A DNA stretch of 33,071 bases from assembly GCA_029564025.1 (NCBI GenBank), contig JAKQQT010000680.1:1-33071 (forward strand). Direction: 5' to 3'. Below the pieces are notes generated by a model. The model had not been told where the DNA came from. It saw only the letters and a program-made list of their open reading frames with translations, and did no database searches. The position numbers and the translations under genes are program-made. The DNA is from Armatimonadota bacterium. Its GTDB lineage: Bacteria > Armatimonadota > DTGP01 > JAKQQT01. Shown piece by piece: positions 29,024 to 33,071 of the stretch (position 1 is its first letter; each line of letters starts with the position of its first letter).

Positions 29024-29623
29024 TTACCTCCCGGCCTGTCGTACGATGACGGTGATGTGGCTGAGCAGTTTCTGAATCGGCCTTGCCCTGCCCATCGGTC
29101 CCGGCCGATACCGTTTCATCCGCACGGCCTGGTCGGCAAAACACTCATGGATCACGAGTTCCTCGGGATCGGCGCCCCAGCCGTCCTGGGCATTCGCCGC
29201 GGCGGACTTGACAACCTTGTAAACGTCCTTGGCCGCGAAGTTCGGCGTGAACTCCAGGATGGCGAGCGCCTTGTCCACCGGCTTGCCGCGTACCAGCGAA
29301 AGCACGTGCCGTACTTTCAGCGGTGTGCGCCGAATGGTTTTCGCCTGGGCCAGCGCTTCCGGCATCAGAACGAGTTCGACTTCCTTGCCCAGCGCCTCGG
29401 ACAGAGCCGAGGTAATCGCGCCCTTCACTTCGTCCGAAAACGAGGTCGGCTTGACGGTAAACAATGTGACCGTACGGGTCTTTCCGGCGCCGGATACTTC
29501 ATGACGCCGAACCGGTAGTCTGCGAAAAGCCGAAGTGTGCAAAACACGCCGCACCTGCGCCTTTTCCCACTGGGGATTGCGTCCGACCGGCCGAACGGCT
29601 CCCGTTGATTCTGTTTCTGCCAT
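29024..29623 (-). CDS. rplV: 50S ribosomal protein L22 with long N-terminal extension
   Basis: Core EALAQAKTIRRTPLKVRHVLSLVRGKPVDKALAILEFTPNFAAKDVYKVVKSAAANAQ...; ~88 extra residues precede it; start ATG at 29623 has GGAG 7 nt upstream. Confidence 0.93.
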   Translation of the reverse strand: MAETESTGAVRPVGRNPQWEKAQVRRVLHTSAFRRLPVRRHEVSGAGKTRTVTLFTVKPTSFSDEVKGAITSALSEALGKEVELVLMPEALAQAKTIRRTPLKVRHVLSLVRGKPVDKALAILEFTPNFAAKDVYKVVKSAAANAQDGWGADPEELVIHECFADQAVRMKRYRPGPMGRARPIQKLLSHITVIVRQAGR

Positions 29624-29640
29624 ATCAGATCTCCAACCGT

Positions 29641-29922
29641 TCAGCGAACCTTGCTCGACTTATCGCTTCCGGCGTGTCCCTTGAAGGTCCGCGTCAGAGC
29701 AAATTCACCCAGTTTGTGCCCGACCATGTTCTCGGTTACGAAAACCGGTACGTGTTTGCGGCCATCGTATACAGCAATCGTGTGGCCGATCATATCAGGG
29801 AATATCGTGGAACGCCGCGACCACGTCTTGATGACGCGCTTCTCGTTCCTGCTATTCATAGCCCGAACACGCTCGAGCAACCGCTCCTCCGCATACGGAC
29901 CCTTTTTGATGCTTCTTGGCAT
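29641..29922 (-). CDS. rpsS: 30S ribosomal protein S19
   Basis: [23 protein letters not shown]...[53 protein letters not shown]. Confidence 0.97.
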   Translation of the reverse strand: MPRSIKKGPYAEERLLERVRAMNSRNEKRVIKTWSRRSTIFPDMIGHTIAVYDGRKHVPVFVTENMVGHKLGEFALTRTFKGHAGSDKSSKVR

Positions 29923-29993
29923 TACTATCTCCAGACCACCCCGCACTCAACCGGCCTGCCGTTTCCGAAGGCCGCGCCCGGGGCATCGTCCTA

Positions 29994-30821
29994 TTACTTC
30001 GTTCGCCGCTTGATGATGTACTTGCTGGTCGACTTGTTGTGGCGTGTCTTCACGCCGCCAACCTTCTTGCCCCACTTGGACATGGGCGTCTTCCGGCCAA
30101 CCTGCGCCTTGCCCTCGCCGCCGCCGTGGGGATGGTCTCTCGGATTCATCACGACGCCGCGCACCGTCGGGCGGCGCCCCATATTGCGCACACGTCCTGC
30201 CTTGCCCTGGCTGATGTTCTCGTGTTCCTGATTGCCAACGGTCCCAATAGTCGCGACACATTTGGCAAGAACCATACGCATCTCGCCGGAGGGCAGTCTC
30301 AACGTCGCGTAGTTGTTCTCTTTCGCGATCAACTGAACGCTCGTGCCGGCGCTTCGCGCCAGTGCCGCGCCCTTGCCCGGAGTCAACTCAATGCAGTGAA
30401 CCGTCGTTCCCAGCGGGATGTTCTTCAACGGCAGTGAATTGCCAACCTTGATGTCGCTGTTCTCGCCGGACTCAACAAAGTCGCCGACCTTGAGGCCGTT
30501 CGGAGCGACGATGTAGCGCTTCTCTCCATCGACGTAGTTCAGCAACGCGATAAACGCGGAGCGGTTCGGGTCGTACTCGATGGTTGCAACGCGGGCGGGC
30601 ACGCCGAACTTGTCGCGCCGGAAGTCGATCACCCGGTAGCGCCGCTTGTTGCCGCCGCCACGATGACGGGTGGTCAGTTTGCCCTGATTGTTTCGGCCGC
30701 CGCTCTTCTTCAGAGGCCGCGTAAGGGACTTCTCTGGCTTCGAGGCCGTCAGTTCGCTGTAATCGGGAAGAACGGCGAATCGGCGCCCCGGAGATGTCGG
30801 TTTTTTCTGCTGAAGAGGCAT
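29994..30821 (-). CDS. rplB: 50S ribosomal protein L2
   Basis: [33 protein letters not shown]...[33 protein letters not shown]. Confidence 0.98.
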   Translation of the reverse strand: MPLQQKKPTSPGRRFAVLPDYSELTASKPEKSLTRPLKKSGGRNNQGKLTTRHRGGGNKRRYRVIDFRRDKFGVPARVATIEYDPNRSAFIALLNYVDGEKRYIVAPNGLKVGDFVESGENSDIKVGNSLPLKNIPLGTTVHCIELTPGKGAALARSAGTSVQLIAKENNYATLRLPSGEMRMVLAKCVATIGTVGNQEHENISQGKAGRVRNMGRRPTVRGVVMNPRDHPHGGGEGKAQVGRKTPMSKWGKKVGGVKTRHNKSTSKYIIKRRTK

Positions 30822-30823
30822 TG

Positions 30824-31114
30824 TCAGACTCCTTCCAGGACTTCGATGCGCGTGCCCGGCGCCAGTGTGACGATGGCTTTTTTCCAGCCCGGCTTGCGTC
30901 CCGCGCGACCGCGGCCAACGCGGCGGACCTTGCCCCGTACGTTCATCGTGTTGACATCTTTCACGACGACTTGGTAGATGGCTTCCACCGCCTCGCGAAT
31001 CTCGATTTTGTTGGCGTCCCGTTGAACGCGGAAAGTGTACTTTCCTTGCTTCTGCAAATCAACGGCTTTTTCCGAGATGATCGGTTGCTCGATGATGGTG
31101 TAGGGATTCTTCAT
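30824..31114 (-). CDS. rplW: 50S ribosomal protein L23
   Basis: [58 protein letters not shown]. Confidence 0.97.
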   Translation of the reverse strand: MKNPYTIIEQPIISEKAVDLQKQGKYTFRVQRDANKIEIREAVEAIYQVVVKDVNTMNVRGKVRRVGRGRAGRKPGWKKAIVTLAPGTRIEVLEGV

Positions 31115-31737
31115 TACGAGTACACCTCCCCTATGGCGTCCACCGCTTCGCGGGTCACCAGTACGGTTTTGGCCCGCAGGATGTCGTAAACGCTCAGGTC
31201 ATACGGATGGGTGACGTCGATGATCGATTGCAGATTGCGCAACGATAGAAACGTCTTCTCGTCCACTTCGTGCGTAATCACCAGAATCTTCTCGCCGGCG
31301 TTGACGGCGGAAAGCAGGGCGACCATATCGCGGGTCTTGCCGCTTTCCACGCGCAACGCGTCGAGAACCGTCAGTCCGTTTTCCACCCGGGACGACAGGG
31401 CACTGCACAGTGCGCCAATGAACATCTTGTGGTTCAGTTTGAGCGAGTGATCACGCGGAACGGGACCGTGCACCACACCGCCGTGCCGCCAATGCGGAGC
31501 GCGGGTACTGCCCTGCCGGGCTCGACCGGTGCCCTTCTGGCGCCAAGGTTTGCGACCGCCGCCGCGAACTTCGGCGCGTGTTTTCGTTTTGTGCGTTCCC
31601 TGCCGCATTGCGGCCAGTTCGCAAACCACAGCCTGGTGAACCAGTGACGGGCGCGCCTTTGCCTCGAAAACCGCGGCGGGAAGATCCACCGTCCCGACTT
31701 CCTGTCCCTGTCCGTTCAGCACTTTAACGCTTGCCAT
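31114..31737 (-). CDS. rplD: 50S ribosomal protein L4
   Basis: [61 protein letters not shown]. Confidence 0.97.
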   Translation of the reverse strand: MASVKVLNGQGQEVGTVDLPAAVFEAKARPSLVHQAVVCELAAMRQGTHKTKTRAEVRGGGRKPWRQKGTGRARQGSTRAPHWRHGGVVHGPVPRDHSLKLNHKMFIGALCSALSSRVENGLTVLDALRVESGKTRDMVALLSAVNAGEKILVITHEVDEKTFLSLRNLQSIIDVTHPYDLSVYDILRAKTVLVTREAVDAIGEVYS

Positions 31738-31738
31738 G

Positions 31739-32356
31739 TTATTTCGCCTCCCGGATGGTTACCAATCCACCGCGCGGGCCGGGTACGGCGCCCTTGATCA
31801 ACAGCAGGCCGCGCTCTTCGTCCACGCGGACGACGGTGAGGCGCTGTGCCGTCACGGTTTCGTTACCCATATGTCCCGGTTTACCCTGGTTCTTGAAAAT
31901 ATGAGCCGCATCCGTCGCGCCGGATGACTGCGGCTTGCGATGAATCATCGAGCCGTGTGTCATGTCGCCGCCGTGCCAGTGATAACGCTTCACGACGCCC
32001 GCGAATCCCTTGCCCTTGCTCACTCCCGTCACGTCCACCTTGTCGCCGTTGGCGAAGATGCTGACCGGAATCGGATCGCCGACGTTCAGGTCGGTAACCC
32101 CCTTCTGTTCCTTCAAGTGACGGAACGCGGGGAGGTTCTTCGACGCCAGATGTTCGCGTTCCGGCTTGGAAAGACGGCTGGAGCGAACTTCCTCATATCC
32201 GACCTGGTAGGCATCGTATTTGTCACTACCGTCCGCGGATTTTTTCATCGTTACTCGGTTGCCCCCGGCTTCGAGAACGGTAACGGGAACAACGGTCCCG
32301 TCATCGCCGATCACCTGGGTCATACCGATCTTCTTACCCAATAACATTCGGGGCAT
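31739..32356 (-). CDS. rplC: 50S ribosomal protein L3
   Basis: MLLGKKIGMTQVIGDDGTVVPVTVLEAGGNRV...GVSKGKGFAGVVKRYHWHGGDMTHGSMIHRKPQSSGATDAAHIFKNQGKPGHMGNETVTAQ; start chosen at MPRM with AAAGGA upstream. Confidence 0.96.
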   Translation of the reverse strand: MPRMLLGKKIGMTQVIGDDGTVVPVTVLEAGGNRVTMKKSADGSDKYDAYQVGYEEVRSSRLSKPEREHLASKNLPAFRHLKEQKGVTDLNVGDPIPVSIFANGDKVDVTGVSKGKGFAGVVKRYHWHGGDMTHGSMIHRKPQSSGATDAAHIFKNQGKPGHMGNETVTAQRLTVVRVDEERGLLLIKGAVPGPRGGLVTIREAK

Positions 32357-32384
32357 TGGAAGATGTCCTTTCAATAGTCATCGC

Positions 32385-32450
32385 CATCGTGGCGCCATCG
32401 CTGTTACCACGATGACATTCACAGCGCGTTGTGCTGTGCCGGATGGCGCC
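32385..32450. repeat. Overlapping inverted repeats in rpsJ-rplC gap
   Basis: CATCGTGG (32385-32392)/CCACGATG (32407-32414) and GGCGCCATC (32391-32399)/GATGGCGCC (32442-32450). Confidence 0.7.
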
Positions 32451-32758
32451 TAGAGTTTGATCTCGATATCCACGCCGCTCGGAAGATCAAGGCGCATCAA
32501 CGCGTCAATCGTCTTCGGGCTGGGTTCGAGGATGTCAATCAGCCGTTTGTGCGTCCGAAGCTCGTAGTGCTCCATGGACTCCTTGTCGACCGTGGTACAC
32601 CTCTGAACGCAGTAGATATTCTTTTCCACCGGCAACGGAACGGGACCGGAGAAACGCGCGCCTGTGCGGCGGGCGGTTTCCACAATGCGTTCCGCGGACT
32701 GGTCCAACACACGGTGATCAAACGCTTTGAGCCGAATTCTTACTTTGCTACTCGCCAT
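32450..32758 (-). CDS. rpsJ: 30S ribosomal protein S10
   Basis: [49 protein letters not shown]...[39 protein letters not shown]. Confidence 0.98.
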   Translation of the reverse strand: MASSKVRIRLKAFDHRVLDQSAERIVETARRTGARFSGPVPLPVEKNIYCVQRCTTVDKESMEHYELRTHKRLIDILEPSPKTIDALMRLDLPSGVDIEIKL

Positions 32759-32793
32759 ATATATGCCTGTTGGATACGGGGCCCGCTTGGGAT

Positions 32794-32820
32794 GATTCGC
32801 CAGAGGCGGACCCGTGAATC
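32794..32820. repeat. Inverted repeat GATTCGCC...GGCG...GAATC in tuf-rpsJ gap
   Basis: Outer GATTC/GAATC and inner CGCC/GGCG arms. Confidence 0.5.
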
Positions 32821-32824
32821 CCTG

Positions 32825-33071
<247 letters not shown>

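Overview
Bacterial chromosomal window (GC-rich). The right two thirds is one continuous minus-strand ribosomal-protein super-operon (S10-spc-alpha plus rplM-rpsI). In transcription order it reads: tuf(partial)-rpsJ-rplC-rplD-rplW-rplB-rpsS-rplV-rpsC-rplP-rpmC-rpsQ-rplN-rplX-rplE-[EF-G-like GTPase]-rpsZ-rpsH-rplF-rplR-rpsE-rpmD-rplO-secY-adk-map-infA-rpmJ-rpsM-rpsK-rpsD-rpoA-rplQ-truA-rplM-rpsI. It is followed on the same strand by an NlpC/P60-type cell-wall peptidase, argC and argJ. The left third is accessory/metabolic: partial ahcY, a secreted protein combining a gingipain(C25)-like His/Cys dyad with a transglutaminase-like domain, a compact plus-strand cluster (GDSL/SGNH hydrolase, unknown protein, MFS transporter, SRPBCC protein), an N-terminal dockerin-like secreted protein, and an aspartate ammonia-lyase/fumarase-family enzyme. 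The strongest oddities are: (1) a paralogous EF-G-like GTPase inserted between rplE and rpsZ and translationally overlapping rpsZ; (2) a ~90-aa N-terminal extension on L22; (3) a ~41-aa Gly/Arg/His-rich N-terminal extension on IF-1; (4) the C25-like/transglutaminase-like protein; (5) several strong intergenic palindromes that may be dispersed repeats or RNA regulatory hairpins, one of them within the apparent reading frame of the NlpC/P60 gene. No CRISPR array, tRNA, rRNA or transposase was seen. The host lineage cannot be determined from the sequence alone; dockerin-like proteins and general content would fit Armatimonadota-like bacteria, but this is only a guess.
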